DNA of 64,000 bases from Igneacidithiobacillus sp041146875 (GCF_041146875.1 NZ_JBFRXP010000003.1:122735-186734), one strand, 5' to 3'; shown: positions 25,157 to 34,983, counted from the stretch's first letter. The notes: generated by a model not told the origin, from the letters alone. Program-made: numbers and translations.

Positions 25157-25938
25157 GCAAACGGATTGATACCTGGAACACCGCGAAGCAGCGCGGCGAA
25201 AAGCGCGTATTGGTAACGGCCTACGATTACCCTTTCGCTAGACTGGCGGAAGAGGCCGGCGTTGATGGCGTTCTCGTAGGCGATTCTCTGGGGATGGTGG
25301 TGCAGGGACATCGCGATACCCTGCAGGTAAGCCTGGAACAGATGGCCTACCATACCGAGATGGTGGCGCGCGCCTGTACCCAGAGCCTCGTGTTTGCCGA
25401 TCTACCGCTTGGAACTTATGAGGAGAGCCCGGCGCAGTGTTGGCGTTCCGCAACTACCCTGCTGCGCGCCGGCGCCGAAGTCATCAAATGGGAAGGCGGT
25501 CTGGAATTCAAGGAGCACTTGGAATTCTGTGCCGCGCGCGGTCTGAACGTCTGTGTACATCTGGGACTGACGCCACAACGTTTACGCCAATGGGGCAGCT
25601 TTCAGCGGCAAGGGGCAACTCCCGAAACAGCGGAACGGCTGGTGCAGGAAGCCCTTGCCCTGGCCCAATCTGGTGCCCGTTTTTTGTTGCTGGAAGCCGT
25701 TCCCGCCGATCTCGCCGCGCGTATCACACAGCAAAGTGCCATTCCCGTCATTGGTATTGGTGCCGGTCCAGATACCGATGCGCAAGTGTTGGTAATGCAT
25801 GACGTGCTCGGATTGGGGAAGGCGCCGCCCTTTGCCCGTGCCTTTGTCGACGGTGCGGCACTGCTACGTTCTGGCCTTGCCGACTACACGCAAGCCGTGC
25901 GTGACCAGTCCTTCCCAGCAACATCGAGAAAGCGCTGA
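25144..25938 (+). CDS. panB: 3-methyl-2-oxobutanoate hydroxymethyltransferase
   Basis: This 264-aa protein has the family length and motifs: 'VTAYDYPFARLAEEAGVDG', 'VGDSLGMVVQGH', 'DLPLGTYEESP' and 'IGIGAGPDTDAQVLVMHDVL'. It makes ketopantoate in pantothenate synthesis from ketoisovalerate and methylene-THF. GTG 25144 overlaps the kinase gene by 13 bp; TTG 25153 is an equally possible start. It is coupled to panC by TGATG. Confidence 0.95.
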   Translation: MAELSKRIDTWNTAKQRGEKRVLVTAYDYPFARLAEEAGVDGVLVGDSLGMVVQGHRDTLQVSLEQMAYHTEMVARACTQSLVFADLPLGTYEESPAQCWRSATTLLRAGAEVIKWEGGLEFKEHLEFCAARGLNVCVHLGLTPQRLRQWGSFQRQGATPETAERLVQEALALAQSGARFLLLEAVPADLAARITQQSAIPVIGIGAGPDTDAQVLVMHDVLGLGKAPPFARAFVDGAALLRSGLADYTQAVRDQSFPATSRKR

Positions 25939-26771
25939 TGCCTGTCTTGCGTGATCCCAGCAGCCTGCGCAAGTGGCGACAGCAACTGCGCGGTAGCTTG
26001 GCCTTTGTGCCCACCATGGGCCATCTCCATGCCGGACACCTCGCCTTGCTGCGTCTCGCTCAGGCACGTGCCGAGCAAGTGCTGGTCAGCATCTACGTCA
26101 ACCCCCTGCAATTTGGACCAGGAGAGGACTTCAGCAGCTATCCGCGCAGTGTAGAGGAAGACTTGCGCAAGCTGGCTGAGGCCGGCTGCACATCCGTCTT
26201 CGTGCCTAGTGATCAGGATCTCTACCCGCTAGGTGCGACGGAGCAGACCCGCGTCGTACCCCCACTAGCGCTGAGCGATATCCTCTGCGGTGTACAGCGG
26301 CCCGGACACTTCAGCGGCGTCGCGACCATCGTCCTCAAGCTGCTGCACTTGGCGGAACCCGATATCCTCGTGCTGGGGGAAAAGGACTATCAACAATTCC
26401 GCATCGTGCAACAGATGCTGAGCGACTTTGATCTTGCCACCCAACTACTCTGTGGGCCTACTGAGCGAGATACTGATGGGCTAGCCTTGAGTTCGCGCAA
26501 TAGCCGTCTGTCGCCAGAACAGCGCGTCATCGCGCCGCAACTCGCTACTGAACTGCGTAAGCTTTGCCAACTCCCGGCAAACAGCTTGGCATTACCGGCT
26601 GCCCAGGAGACGGGCGAGCGCCTGCAAGCCGCGGGCTTTGTGCTGGATTATTTGGAACTGCGCGACAGTACAACATTACAGACTATCAACAACACCCGCT
26701 CCGGGGCGCGCTGGTTTGCCGCCGCCCGCCTGGGTGCGGTAAGACTCATCGATAATATGGTGATTCCGTGA
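25938..26771 (+). CDS. panC: Pantothenate synthetase
   Basis: This 277-aa protein has the nucleotidyltransferase HIGH-like motif in 'FVPTMGHLHAGHLALLRLA', then 'SIYVNPLQFGPGEDFSSYPR', 'FSGVATIVLKLL', 'LGEKDYQQF' and 'DGLALSSRNSRLS'. It condenses pantoate with beta-alanine using ATP. It shares one base with panB and 4 bp with the next gene. Confidence 0.96.
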   Translation: MPVLRDPSSLRKWRQQLRGSLAFVPTMGHLHAGHLALLRLAQARAEQVLVSIYVNPLQFGPGEDFSSYPRSVEEDLRKLAEAGCTSVFVPSDQDLYPLGATEQTRVVPPLALSDILCGVQRPGHFSGVATIVLKLLHLAEPDILVLGEKDYQQFRIVQQMLSDFDLATQLLCGPTERDTDGLALSSRNSRLSPEQRVIAPQLATELRKLCQLPANSLALPAAQETGERLQAAGFVLDYLELRDSTTLQTINNTRSGARWFAAARLGAVRLIDNMVIP

Positions 26772-29700
26772 GCGAAAGACGCGAAATTCCCTACAACTAC
26801 ACCTCCTTTTCTGACCGGGAAATCGTTGGCCGTTTTCTTGGGCAGGAGGCGTGGGCGACCCTGGAAAAGCTGCGCGAGCATCGGGTTACCGGACGTTCAG
26901 CACGGATGCTCTTTGAAGTGCTGGGTGACCTGTGGGTAGTGGCACGCAACCCGTATCTCCAGGAAGACTTGTCTTCGGATGACAAGCGGCGGCGGGCACT
27001 GTGGCAGGCCCTGGATCATCGCCTGGAGGAAATCGTCCAGCGCGCCGAAGACAATGCCCTGGTTTTACAGCTTTTGGCGCGCTGTCGCGAGGCCAAGCAA
27101 CGCTTCATAGCCGATTTCGATGCCGAGCGGGCCCTGCGCAAACGCGCTGCTCACGCGCTAGCCAAAGTCAGCCCCAAAGACCACATCGATTTCAGCCCCT
27201 ATGCCCGCGTGGCGCACGTGACCGATGCCTCGGATTGGCGCGTCGAACTACCGCTGCTGGTCTTGTATCCAGCGACCGAGGCGGAACTCGCAGAGCAGGT
27301 GCGTATCTGTCGCGAATTACAACTCGCCATCATCCCGCGTGGCGGTGGCACCGGATACACCGGGGGGGCGATTCCGCTTACCCCGCGCAGCGCGGTCATC
27401 AACACGGAAAAGCTCGACCAGATCTCCACCATCCAGGAGGTCGCCCTGCCCGGCTGCGAATCTCTGGTACCCGTGGTCGAGGCCGGTGCTGGCGTGGTCA
27501 CCAAGGTCGTTGCCGATCTCGCCGAGGACGCGGGTTTAGTCTTTGCCGTCGATCCGACCTCGCTGGATGCCTCCACCATTGGCGGCAACATCGCCATGAA
27601 TGCCGGCGGCAAGAAAGCGGTGCTCTGGGGTACTTGTCTCGATAACCTTGCTTCCTGGCGCATGGTCATGCCCGATGCCAGTTGGCTGGAAGTAGAGCGT
27701 CTGGATCACAATCTCGGCAAGATCCACGACCAGAAACTCGTACGTTTTCGCATTACTCGCTACGAGACGGATGGCAAGGCAGCCCGGAGCGCACCGGAAA
27801 TTCTCGAGCTGCCGGGCAGCAGTTTCCGCAAACTGGGTCTGGGCAAGGACGTTACCGACAAGGCCTTGGGCGGTCTGCCAGGCATCCAGAAAGAGGGTTG
27901 CGATGGCATCATTACCTCCGGCCGCTTTATTCTGCACCGGATGCCCAAACACCTGCGCACCATCTGCCTGGAGTTTTACGGCAAGGACCTGGAACCCGCC
28001 GTGGCAGCTATCGTCGAGGTCAAGAATTATGTCGAGTCTCTGCCGAATGTACTGCTGACCGGCCTGGAGCATCTCGACGAACGCTACATCAAGGCCGTCA
28101 AATACAGCAACAAGGCGCCGCGACGCGAACGCCCGCGCATGCTGTTGCTCGCCGACCTCGCCAGCGACGATGCCGATGCGGTAGGCGCGGCAAGCTCGGC
28201 GGTAGTGCGCCTCGCCAATGCCCGCGGGGCCGAGGGTTTCATTGCCACCACCCCAGAGTCGCGGCGTCGTTTCTGGGCCGATCGCAGTCGCACTGCTGCT
28301 ATCGCTGCCCACACGAATGCTTTCAAAATCAACGAAGACGTGGTCATTCCTCTTGATCGCTTGGGAGAATACACCCGCGCCGTTGAGCGTTTGAATATCG
28401 AGCAATCCATCGCCAATAAATTACGCATTATTGATGCCTTACAGGCCTACCTTCAGGGCTCGTTGCCTGAGCTGAGGCAAGTGAAGTACTTTGAAGACAG
28501 CGCCGAAGAGCGCTCTATCGTCGCCAGTAAGCAAAAAGCGGCGCTGCAGCTCTTGCAGGAAATTCGCAGTCGTTGGGAAAACTATCTGGCCCACCTCGAC
28601 CAGTCCGCCAAAGATCTGCTGCCCACTCTGCCTGCGGAAGAACAAGACAAGATCGACCGCGAACAGAGCCTGCTGCGCCTGCTTTTGCAGCGCGACTTGC
28701 GCATTAGCTACCGCCAGGACATCGGCAAGCCGCTCGAAGAACTCTTTTCCGGCGAACGCTTTACCGGCGTCCTCGCGGAAGTTCGCCGCATCCACGAGCG
28801 GGTGCGGCGCACGCGCATCTTTGTTGCCCTGCACATGCACGCTGGCGACGGCAACATCCACACCAACATTCCCGTGCTTTCTTCCGATCGCGACATGTTG
28901 CAAGAGGCAGATCGGGTGGTCGACCGTATCATGGATGTCGCCAAAGAACTCGGTGGCGTAATTTCCGGCGAGCATGGTATCGGCATCACCAAAATGCGCT
29001 GGTTGGAACCCGAGAAGATCGCCGCGTTTCAACAATACAAGGCGCAGGTAGATCCCGAGGGCGTGTTCAACCCCGGCAAGCTACTACCGGGTTCTGGCCT
29101 TGATACCGCCTATACTCCGTCCCTGCAGTTGGTAGAGCAGGAGGCCCTGATTCTGGAGGCGAGCGAGCTCGACGCCCTGAATCGCGAAATCAAGGACTGC
29201 CTGCGCTGTGGCAAGTGCAAGCCGGTGTGTATGACCCACGTGCCGCGTGCCAATCTGCTCTATTCGCCGCGCAACAAGATTTTGGCGACTGGGCTCTTGA
29301 TCGAGGCCTTTCTCTATGAAGAACAGACACGACGCGGGGTGTCACAACAGCATTTTCAGGCCCTGGAGGATGTGGCCGACCACTGCACGACCTGTCATAA
29401 GTGTATGACCCCCTGTCCAGTGGACATTGACTTTGGTGAGGTCTCGGTACACATTCGCAACCTGCTGCGCGCGCGCGGGGAAAAGACCTTCAGCGCTGGC
29501 ACCCGCCTGGCCATGAGCTACCTTAATGCCAGCGATCCGCAGACCGTGCATTTTCTCCGCCGCGGCGTGCTGCAACCGGCCTATCAGGCGCAGGCCCTGG
29601 CGCACCGCATCGTCCGGCCGCTTTTGCCCAAAGGCGAAGCACCGGCTACCACTGGCAAAGCGGACATCCGTGCGGAAGTCATTCACTTTTTGCGCAAGCC

Positions 29701-30595
29701 TTTGCCTACTGATATGGGCGCGCAAACCATGCGCCAGATCCTCGGTATCGTCGACCACGAAACCGTGCCCATTCTGCGCGATCCGCAGACGTCGGCGGAC
29801 AGCGAAGCAGTATTCTATTTTCCCGGCTGCGGCAGTGAGCGCCTCTTCAGCCAGATTGGCCTGGCTACCCTCGCCATGCTCTATCGCGTGGGCGTGCAGA
29901 CGGTGCTTCCGCCCGGTTATCTCTGCTGCGGCTACCCGCAGACCGCTGCTGGCCAGGAAGACAAGGGTCAAGAGATCTCAGTGCGCAATCAGGTACTCTT
30001 TCACCGGGTTGCCAACACTTTGAATTATTTGGACATCAAGACGGTGATTCTGTCTTGCGGCACCTGCATGGATCAGTTGCTCAAGTATCAGTTTGAGCAG
30101 ATTTTTCCAGGCTGTCGTCTGCTCGATATCCACGAATTTCTTATGGAAAAAGGCGTGCACATGGAGGGAGTTTCTGGGGTGCAGTATCTCTACCATGACC
30201 CCTGCCACAGCCCGATGAAAACGCACAAACCCTTAACGGTGGCGGAAACCTTGCTAGGCCAGCCAGTGCGCGCCTCGGAGCGCTGCTGCGGCGAAGCAGG
30301 CACACTGGCTAGCAGCCGCCCGGATATCGCCACGCAACTGCGCGCGCGCAAGGAAGAAGTCTTGCATAACGACATCGAGGCGCTGACCGGGGCACCCCTG
30401 GCCCATGCAGGTAACGTCAAGTTGCTAACCTCCTGCCCAGCGTGCCAGCAGGGCCTAGAACGGTACCGTCTGGATACCGGCCTGGATACCGACTATATCG
30501 TGGTTGAACTGGCCAAGGCGCAGATAGGTGCAGATTGGGCGCGACAGTTTGCCGAGCTCGCTCGCCACGGCGGCATTGAGCGTGTTTTGTTGTGA
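26768..30595 (+). CDS. DUF3683-type giant FAD/Fe-S oxidoreductase (GlcD-GlcF-like fusion)
   Basis: This 1275-aa protein combines several modules. A DUF3683 N-terminus leads into an FAD-binding type 4 domain ('IIPRGGGTGYTGGA', about residue 190) and an FAD-oxidase C domain ('HMHAGDGNIHTNIPVL'). Two 4Fe-4S clusters follow ('CLRCGKCKPVC' near 810 and 'CTTCHKCMTPCP' near 873), then two CCG domains ('FPGCGSERL' near 1020, 'CCGEAGTLA' near 1172). It resembles a fusion of glycolate/D-lactate dehydrogenase subunits GlcD and GlcF and would oxidise a 2-hydroxy acid, passing electrons to quinone. The natural substrate is unknown. It follows panC with a 4-bp overlap. Confidence 0.85.
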   Translation: MSERREIPYNYTSFSDREIVGRFLGQEAWATLEKLREHRVTGRSARMLFEVLGDLWVVARNPYLQEDLSSDDKRRRALWQALDHRLEEIVQRAEDNALVLQLLARCREAKQRFIADFDAERALRKRAAHALAKVSPKDHIDFSPYARVAHVTDASDWRVELPLLVLYPATEAELAEQVRICRELQLAIIPRGGGTGYTGGAIPLTPRSAVINTEKLDQISTIQEVALPGCESLVPVVEAGAGVVTKVVADLAEDAGLVFAVDPTSLDASTIGGNIAMNAGGKKAVLWGTCLDNLASWRMVMPDASWLEVERLDHNLGKIHDQKLVRFRITRYETDGKAARSAPEILELPGSSFRKLGLGKDVTDKALGGLPGIQKEGCDGIITSGRFILHRMPKHLRTICLEFYGKDLEPAVAAIVEVKNYVESLPNVLLTGLEHLDERYIKAVKYSNKAPRRERPRMLLLADLASDDADAVGAASSAVVRLANARGAEGFIATTPESRRRFWADRSRTAAIAAHTNAFKINEDVVIPLDRLGEYTRAVERLNIEQSIANKLRIIDALQAYLQGSLPELRQVKYFEDSAEERSIVASKQKAALQLLQEIRSRWENYLAHLDQSAKDLLPTLPAEEQDKIDREQSLLRLLLQRDLRISYRQDIGKPLEELFSGERFTGVLAEVRRIHERVRRTRIFVALHMHAGDGNIHTNIPVLSSDRDMLQEADRVVDRIMDVAKELGGVISGEHGIGITKMRWLEPEKIAAFQQYKAQVDPEGVFNPGKLLPGSGLDTAYTPSLQLVEQEALILEASELDALNREIKDCLRCGKCKPVCMTHVPRANLLYSPRNKILATGLLIEAFLYEEQTRRGVSQQHFQALEDVADHCTTCHKCMTPCPVDIDFGEVSVHIRNLLRARGEKTFSAGTRLAMSYLNASDPQTVHFLRRGVLQPAYQAQALAHRIVRPLLPKGEAPATTGKADIRAEVIHFLRKPLPTDMGAQTMRQILGIVDHETVPILRDPQTSADSEAVFYFPGCGSERLFSQIGLATLAMLYRVGVQTVLPPGYLCCGYPQTAAGQEDKGQEISVRNQVLFHRVANTLNYLDIKTVILSCGTCMDQLLKYQFEQIFPGCRLLDIHEFLMEKGVHMEGVSGVQYLYHDPCHSPMKTHKPLTVAETLLGQPVRASERCCGEAGTLASSRPDIATQLRARKEEVLHNDIEALTGAPLAHAGNVKLLTSCPACQQGLERYRLDTGLDTDYIVVELAKAQIGADWARQFAELARHGGIERVLL

Positions 30596-31266
30596 GTGGG
30601 GTAACGCGCATGGGTTTTGCCCGCGCCGATCTGCGCATTCAGCTCCTGTCGGCTATCGCCGCCTCGGCTGATGTCACTGCGTTTCTCTGTTTTCATGCGG
30701 TTTTCACCTCGGCCATGACTGGCAATCTCGCCCTGCTCGGCCTGGCCCTGGGGCAGGGGCATCTCGCCCTCGCCACGCATTCCCTGTTGGCCTTGGGCGG
30801 CTTTGTGATTGGCGCGATGATCGCCACGGCGCTCGGCGAACGACAGTTTTGGCGCGGCGAGCGCATCATTCTGCTAGAACTGATCGGTCTGCTGATTTTT
30901 GCTGGTGGCTGGTGGCTTTGGAGGTTTCCCGCGGGCGGCGCGGCATTGGCAGTCATGATTCTTGGCTCCGCCTCCGCCATGGGGGTACAAAGCGTACTGG
31001 CGCGCAAGGTCAATGTCGCCGGCGTGCCCTCAGTAGTGTTCACTAACACCCTCACCAGCATCCTGATCAGTTTGACCAATGCACTACGAAAATGGGAGAA
31101 ACCCGGCTGGGTGACCGTGCAACAGCTCACCGCCCTCCTCGCCTACGCTGCAGGGGCTGCTCTCTTCGCCGCACTGCTCTGGCTGAGCCCGGTGCTAGCA
31201 GTCAATCTGCCTTGGTTAGCATTGATTTTGGTATGGATTTTAGGAAGGCATGAGACAGCTGCATGA
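30592..31266 (+). CDS. DUF1275 (YoaK-family) membrane protein
   Basis: This protein of about 224 aa has six hydrophobic segments and the family features 'CFHAVFTSAMTGNLALLGLA', where TGN is strongly conserved, and 'QSVLARKVNVAGVPSVVFTN' with the conserved 'TNTL' turn. The function of DUF1275 is not established. GTG 30592 overlaps the preceding stop as GTGA; ATG 30610 with GGGG upstream is an alternative. It overlaps the Smr gene by 17 bp. Confidence 0.85.
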   Translation: MSGVTRMGFARADLRIQLLSAIAASADVTAFLCFHAVFTSAMTGNLALLGLALGQGHLALATHSLLALGGFVIGAMIATALGERQFWRGERIILLELIGLLIFAGGWWLWRFPAGGAALAVMILGSASAMGVQSVLARKVNVAGVPSVVFTNTLTSILISLTNALRKWEKPGWVTVQQLTALLAYAAGAALFAALLWLSPVLAVNLPWLALILVWILGRHETAA

Positions 31267-31633
31267 AGAGCACGCCGTTCCCTTAGCGCTCGATGGCGTT
31301 CTCGATCTGCATCAATTTCGCCCGGCTGAAGTCGCCGATTTGCTCCGGGAATATCTACGCAGCTGCCGCGCTGCTGGCGTTCTGCAGCTACGCATCATCC
31401 ATGGCAAGGGCAAGGGAGTTTTGCGCCAGCGCGTCCATAGCATCCTGAACAACGAACCCGCGGTGCGCGCCTTTGGTCTTGCCCAAGACCGCAGCAGTTG
31501 GGGAGCAACCTGGGTCGATCTCTACCCCGCCGACGTTACTCCGCCCGCCAAGGCGCCACCCAAAACCAGCGTTTCAGCCGGCCGCCCGCCATTCTGGTAT
31601 CGTCTGCTGCAATCGATCTTTCTCAAAAAGTGA
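31250..31633 (+). CDS. Smr-domain protein
   Basis: This 127-aa protein contains a small MutS-related domain: 'LDLHQFRPAEVADLLREYL' and 'LRIIHGKGKGVLRQRVHSIL', the DLH and HGxG motifs of Smr nucleases. Standalone Smr proteins are linked to RNA quality control and DNA repair. The C-terminal part is basic and proline-rich. It lies between DUF1275 and the aldolase gene. Confidence 0.88.
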   Translation: MRQLHEEHAVPLALDGVLDLHQFRPAEVADLLREYLRSCRAAGVLQLRIIHGKGKGVLRQRVHSILNNEPAVRAFGLAQDRSSWGATWVDLYPADVTPPAKAPPKTSVSAGRPPFWYRLLQSIFLKK

Positions 31634-31638
31634 AGCGC

Positions 31639-32250
31639 ATGGAAGAAGAAGGTGTCATCAAGTTTCAGCTCCATTGGCAGGCTAGTGGCGCCCCTGCCTC
31701 GGATTTTCTGGGTGATCTGGAATCCTGGCGACGGCGGCTGCGTGCCATTGGTGGTATCGGCGCCGACCCGCGACGTTATGGCGGTATCGGTTTTGGCAAC
31801 CTCAGCCGCAGGTGTGCGGAAGGCTTCTGGATTACCGGCACGCAGACCGGGGACTTGGCCATTCTCGGCCCCGAGCAGTACAGCTTGGTCGAACGCTGGG
31901 ACATCGACGCCAATACAGTCTGGGCGCGCGGGCCAGTAGCTCCCTCTTCCGAGTCCATGAGTCACGCTGCACTTTACGATATTCGGGCGGATATCGACTG
32001 GGTATTCCATGTCCACATTCCGGAGTTGTGGCGGCGTGCGGCGGAGCTGAATCTGCCGCGCACCCCAGCCGGCGTCGAATATGGCACACCAGACATGGCG
32101 CTAGCGGTACAAGAGATTGCGCGGGAGGCCACCCTACCGCTGGTACTCAGCATGACCGGCCACGAAGACGGTATCCTCGCAGCGGGCCGCCAGGCCGATG
32201 ACTGTGGCAAGGCATTGCTGCGGGCCATTGCCCGCGCCCCTGCCGACTAG
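31639..32250 (+). CDS. Class II aldolase/adducin-family protein
   Basis: This protein of about 203 aa shows the family fold: 'GGIGFGNLSRRC' (the G-N-x-S substrate loop), 'ITGTQTG', and the zinc-binding His pair in 'DWVFHVHIPELWRRA', with a third His in 'MTGHEDGILAAG'. Class II aldolases cleave sugar phosphates or act as epimerases; the substrate is not apparent. ATG 31639 follows the Smr stop by 5 bp. It closes the ten-gene run that begins with pcnB. Confidence 0.82.
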   Translation: MEEEGVIKFQLHWQASGAPASDFLGDLESWRRRLRAIGGIGADPRRYGGIGFGNLSRRCAEGFWITGTQTGDLAILGPEQYSLVERWDIDANTVWARGPVAPSSESMSHAALYDIRADIDWVFHVHIPELWRRAAELNLPRTPAGVEYGTPDMALAVQEIAREATLPLVLSMTGHEDGILAAGRQADDCGKALLRAIARAPAD

Positions 32251-32253
32251 GGA

Positions 32254-32526
32254 CTATTCCTGGATCACTTCCAGGGCACCGGCCTCAAGCAGGGCTGCTT
32301 CGGCAATAGCGGCCGCCTGGGGATCAAACCCTCCGTAGATCGCGGCAATAGCGGGCTTCTCGGCAAACTCCGCCGCCTCCATGCGCGGCTTCTCACTCAA
32401 TAGCAATTGCAATGCCGACTGCAGATCTGCCGGCGCCGTATCGAGCTCTGCGAGCTGCGCGCGTATTTTTTGCAGGGCTGCCTGCATGTCGTTTGCACTG
32501 GAAAACAACACTTTTACAATAAACAC
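32254..32526 (-). CDS. Hypothetical small acidic protein
   Basis: This 90-aa frame starts at GTG 32526 with GGAGG a few bases upstream. It is Ala- and Glu-rich and mostly helical, with 'ADLQSALQLLLSEKPRMEAA' and 'GGFDPQAAAIAEAALLEAGA'. I do not recognise the family. The good ribosome-binding site and codon pattern suggest it is real. The 200 bp between it and the acyltransferase gene hold no other supported gene. Confidence 0.5.
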   Translation of the reverse strand: MFIVKVLFSSANDMQAALQKIRAQLAELDTAPADLQSALQLLLSEKPRMEAAEFAEKPAIAAIYGGFDPQAAAIAEAALLEAGALEVIQE

Positions 32527-32727
32527 TTCTCCTCCCCGGGGCAGTAATTGATAGCTCGCCCATCATACGCACGATGCTGCTGCAGAATCCAGAAATAGCC
32601 TCGTCCATAAGCCGATCAATCCCATATCTCGTGTGGAGATGGTTTTCCACGCGGGCTATCTCGCCCTGCCTGCCGAATTTCGCAAAAAATAACAAACACC
32701 TGCCAATCGCAACATGACCCAAGATGC

Positions 32728-34956
32728 CTAATCATCCTCTGGTCCGCCGGATCTGCTGCCCGGATGGGAAACGGTCGGGGCCGCCAGGGGCACAATGCGC
32801 ATAGGTTTTACGGATTCGGTGGTGAGGGGGATGCTTGCTACGCCATTGGCGGCGAATCCTCGGGTGGCGGCATTCCCTGCCGGGCCACTGGTGGCCGAAG
32901 CCGTAATCTGGGGCTTTGCCGGCCGCGCCCCACTGCTCACCGCCGCAGACGCGGCGCTGGCGCTTGGGGCCGTGCCGACGGCGGCCGCAGCATGACCCGA
33001 ACGGGCGGGCGCAACCACCAAGACACTACTTGCCTCGGCCACTGCAGGGCTTGCCGGAGGAGTCGCCGGACTGATGCCGCTTTCTCCGGGGCCAGGCTGG
33101 CGATAGCCCATGACATACAGTTCCCGCAGGATAGCCTGCATGAGGGCTTGAGCACCGTCCCAGTTCAGATGGACCTGATCAGCAACGAAATACCCTGCAT
33201 GCCCCTTGCTGATGTCATCCCAGTGCAGCAGGCGTACATTAGAATACTTGGCGGCAGCGCGCAGGTACATCTCCCGCACCTCGTTTTCCCAGGGACGGGG
33301 AACGGCGGGAATCACCAGGAGGATCTTGCGCGGACCCACGTCCTGGATGAACTGTTCCAGGTCATTCCAGGGGACATAGCCGTTGCTGCCCAACTCCACC
33401 ACGATGTATTGGATCTGACCGTCGCCGGGATCGGCCAGCATCTGCTGCAGTACCGGTTGGGCGCGGAAAAAAGAGCGCCCCACCTGGCCATTGAGGATGG
33501 CATTGGGAACCATGTGAATCACGTAGCCAGACCAGCCCAGAAGGATGGAATCGGTGATAAACAAGACCTTTTTGTGGGGGTAGGCCAGGTTTTGACGGAT
33601 TTCCTTGTCGTTATACAAAAAGCCAAAGCCCGGGTGCGGTTGCCACTGCAAAAGCCCGCTGGAGCTGCTTTCCGCCGTTTCCGCTGCAGTCATATCGCCC
33701 GCACGCCTTTCTGCTACTCCCAGGGAAGAGGTGTGCGCGAGGGTCTTCAAGTCCTTGGACAGGCGCTTTATCTGAGCTTCCAGAAACTGCTGATACAGGG
33801 CATCGTGTTGGTTGCGGCTGTGGGCCGTTGACCAGGCCAACCCGACACGGTTGGCCTCCCACCAGCCCCAACTACCCAGCGCCAACAAGAGTAGGACCAG
33901 GGCATAGGCAGCCGGGGGAAAATCGTGGCGCAGGGCGCGGCCAAAGGCTCGCTGTATGGGGATTTCCATGGCCACATAGCTGATTACGGCAAGCAACAAA
34001 ACCAGCATCACCCCCAACAGCAATTGGCTCGGGATGGGGGCGTCGTGGTAATAAAAATGCACAAAGGCAATGGCCGGAACATTCCACAGGTACAGGGAAT
34101 AGGACATTTCCCCCAGCTTGCCCAATACCGGCACCCGCCATTGGGGAAGCCAGCGCCCCTTGGCGGCACTGCCGACCGCCACTGCCGTCAATATCGTCAC
34201 TGCCCCGGAGTACCAGGCGAATCCCTCCCAGGGTGCAAAGACACATAGCAGTACCATGGCCGCCGTTGCCGCCAGCGCCAAGGCGTCGGCCCAGGGCTGC
34301 CCTAGAGCCTCCCGCCGCCGACCCCAGCCCAAAGCTGCCAGCAAAGCCCCGGTCCAATAGGGAAAGCCATGGCTGGGCAGGACGTAAGCCGCATTCAATT
34401 GTCCGCTTTGCAACCAATACACGGCCACGGCAAAGGATGCCCCAATCAAGATCAATAACAGGGCACGCCACAACCAGCCCCCACCCAGCAAGCTACGGAG
34501 CAGAAAATGGGCGATATAGAGTTGCCCCAATAGGGCAATGAACCACATCCCCAGAAACGGGTGCGGTGTGCTATATATCTGAAAATAAGGAATATGGTGA
34601 AAAACCAGGTAAAAATTGTAGCCTAGAATCGCGGACCAAAAAGCGGGCTGCCAAGGATCTGGCTGTACCCCGGTAAATTGGCAGAACAAGGCCACCAGTA
34701 AGGTAACCACCAGCATTGGGATCAGGATGCGGGAAAAACGCCGCGTCAGAAAGGTTTTGGCCTGGCTGGCCCAGTCGGATTCAACGGCTTTTTCCAACGA
34801 TCTTTCGATGAGAAAACCCGATAAGAACAAAAAGACATCCACTCCCAAATACCCGCCGGAAAACCAGGGGCTATCAAAGCTGATGGTGTCATGAATATGG
34901 AAAGCAATAACCGCAAATATTGCCAGAAACTTCAGATAGTCCAAATAAAGGAACAT
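32728..34956 (-). CDS. Membrane acyltransferase fused to SGNH domain (OafA/OatA-like)
   Basis: This 742-aa protein has an acyltransferase-3 membrane domain of about ten helices starting 'MFLYLDYLKFLAIFAVIAFH', with 'YLGVDVFLFLSGFLIERSL' typical of the family. A linker leads to an SGNH-hydrolase-like domain (about residues 465-630) with block I 'ITDSILLGWSG', 'VELGSNGYVPWNDLEQF' and block V 'DQVHLNWDG'. A low-complexity Ala/Ser/Pro tail of about 100 residues follows. Such proteins move acetyl groups across the membrane to a surface sugar or peptidoglycan. The target is unknown. The next gene upstream encodes a paralogous SGNH lipoprotein. Confidence 0.87.
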   Translation of the reverse strand: MFLYLDYLKFLAIFAVIAFHIHDTISFDSPWFSGGYLGVDVFLFLSGFLIERSLEKAVESDWASQAKTFLTRRFSRILIPMLVVTLLVALFCQFTGVQPDPWQPAFWSAILGYNFYLVFHHIPYFQIYSTPHPFLGMWFIALLGQLYIAHFLLRSLLGGGWLWRALLLILIGASFAVAVYWLQSGQLNAAYVLPSHGFPYWTGALLAALGWGRRREALGQPWADALALAATAAMVLLCVFAPWEGFAWYSGAVTILTAVAVGSAAKGRWLPQWRVPVLGKLGEMSYSLYLWNVPAIAFVHFYYHDAPIPSQLLLGVMLVLLLAVISYVAMEIPIQRAFGRALRHDFPPAAYALVLLLLALGSWGWWEANRVGLAWSTAHSRNQHDALYQQFLEAQIKRLSKDLKTLAHTSSLGVAERRAGDMTAAETAESSSSGLLQWQPHPGFGFLYNDKEIRQNLAYPHKKVLFITDSILLGWSGYVIHMVPNAILNGQVGRSFFRAQPVLQQMLADPGDGQIQYIVVELGSNGYVPWNDLEQFIQDVGPRKILLVIPAVPRPWENEVREMYLRAAAKYSNVRLLHWDDISKGHAGYFVADQVHLNWDGAQALMQAILRELYVMGYRQPGPGESGISPATPPASPAVAEASSVLVVAPARSGHAAAAVGTAPSASAASAAVSSGARPAKPQITASATSGPAGNAATRGFAANGVASIPLTTESVKPMRIVPLAAPTVSHPGSRSGGPEDD

Positions 34957-34983
34957 GATTGGTCACGGAAGAGAAGGAATTTT

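Noticed and set aside
27536..28405. A 289-codon frame antisense to the FAD/Fe-S oxidoreductase gene.
   Set aside because: It is a shadow of the GC-rich codon structure of the sense gene and has no upstream signals.
32393..32722. A 109-codon minus-strand frame starting MGHVAIGRCLLFF before the 90-aa gene.
   Set aside because: It overlaps most of the 90-aa gene in another frame, and its second half is Arg/Ala-rich out-of-frame sequence. No ribosome-binding site was found.
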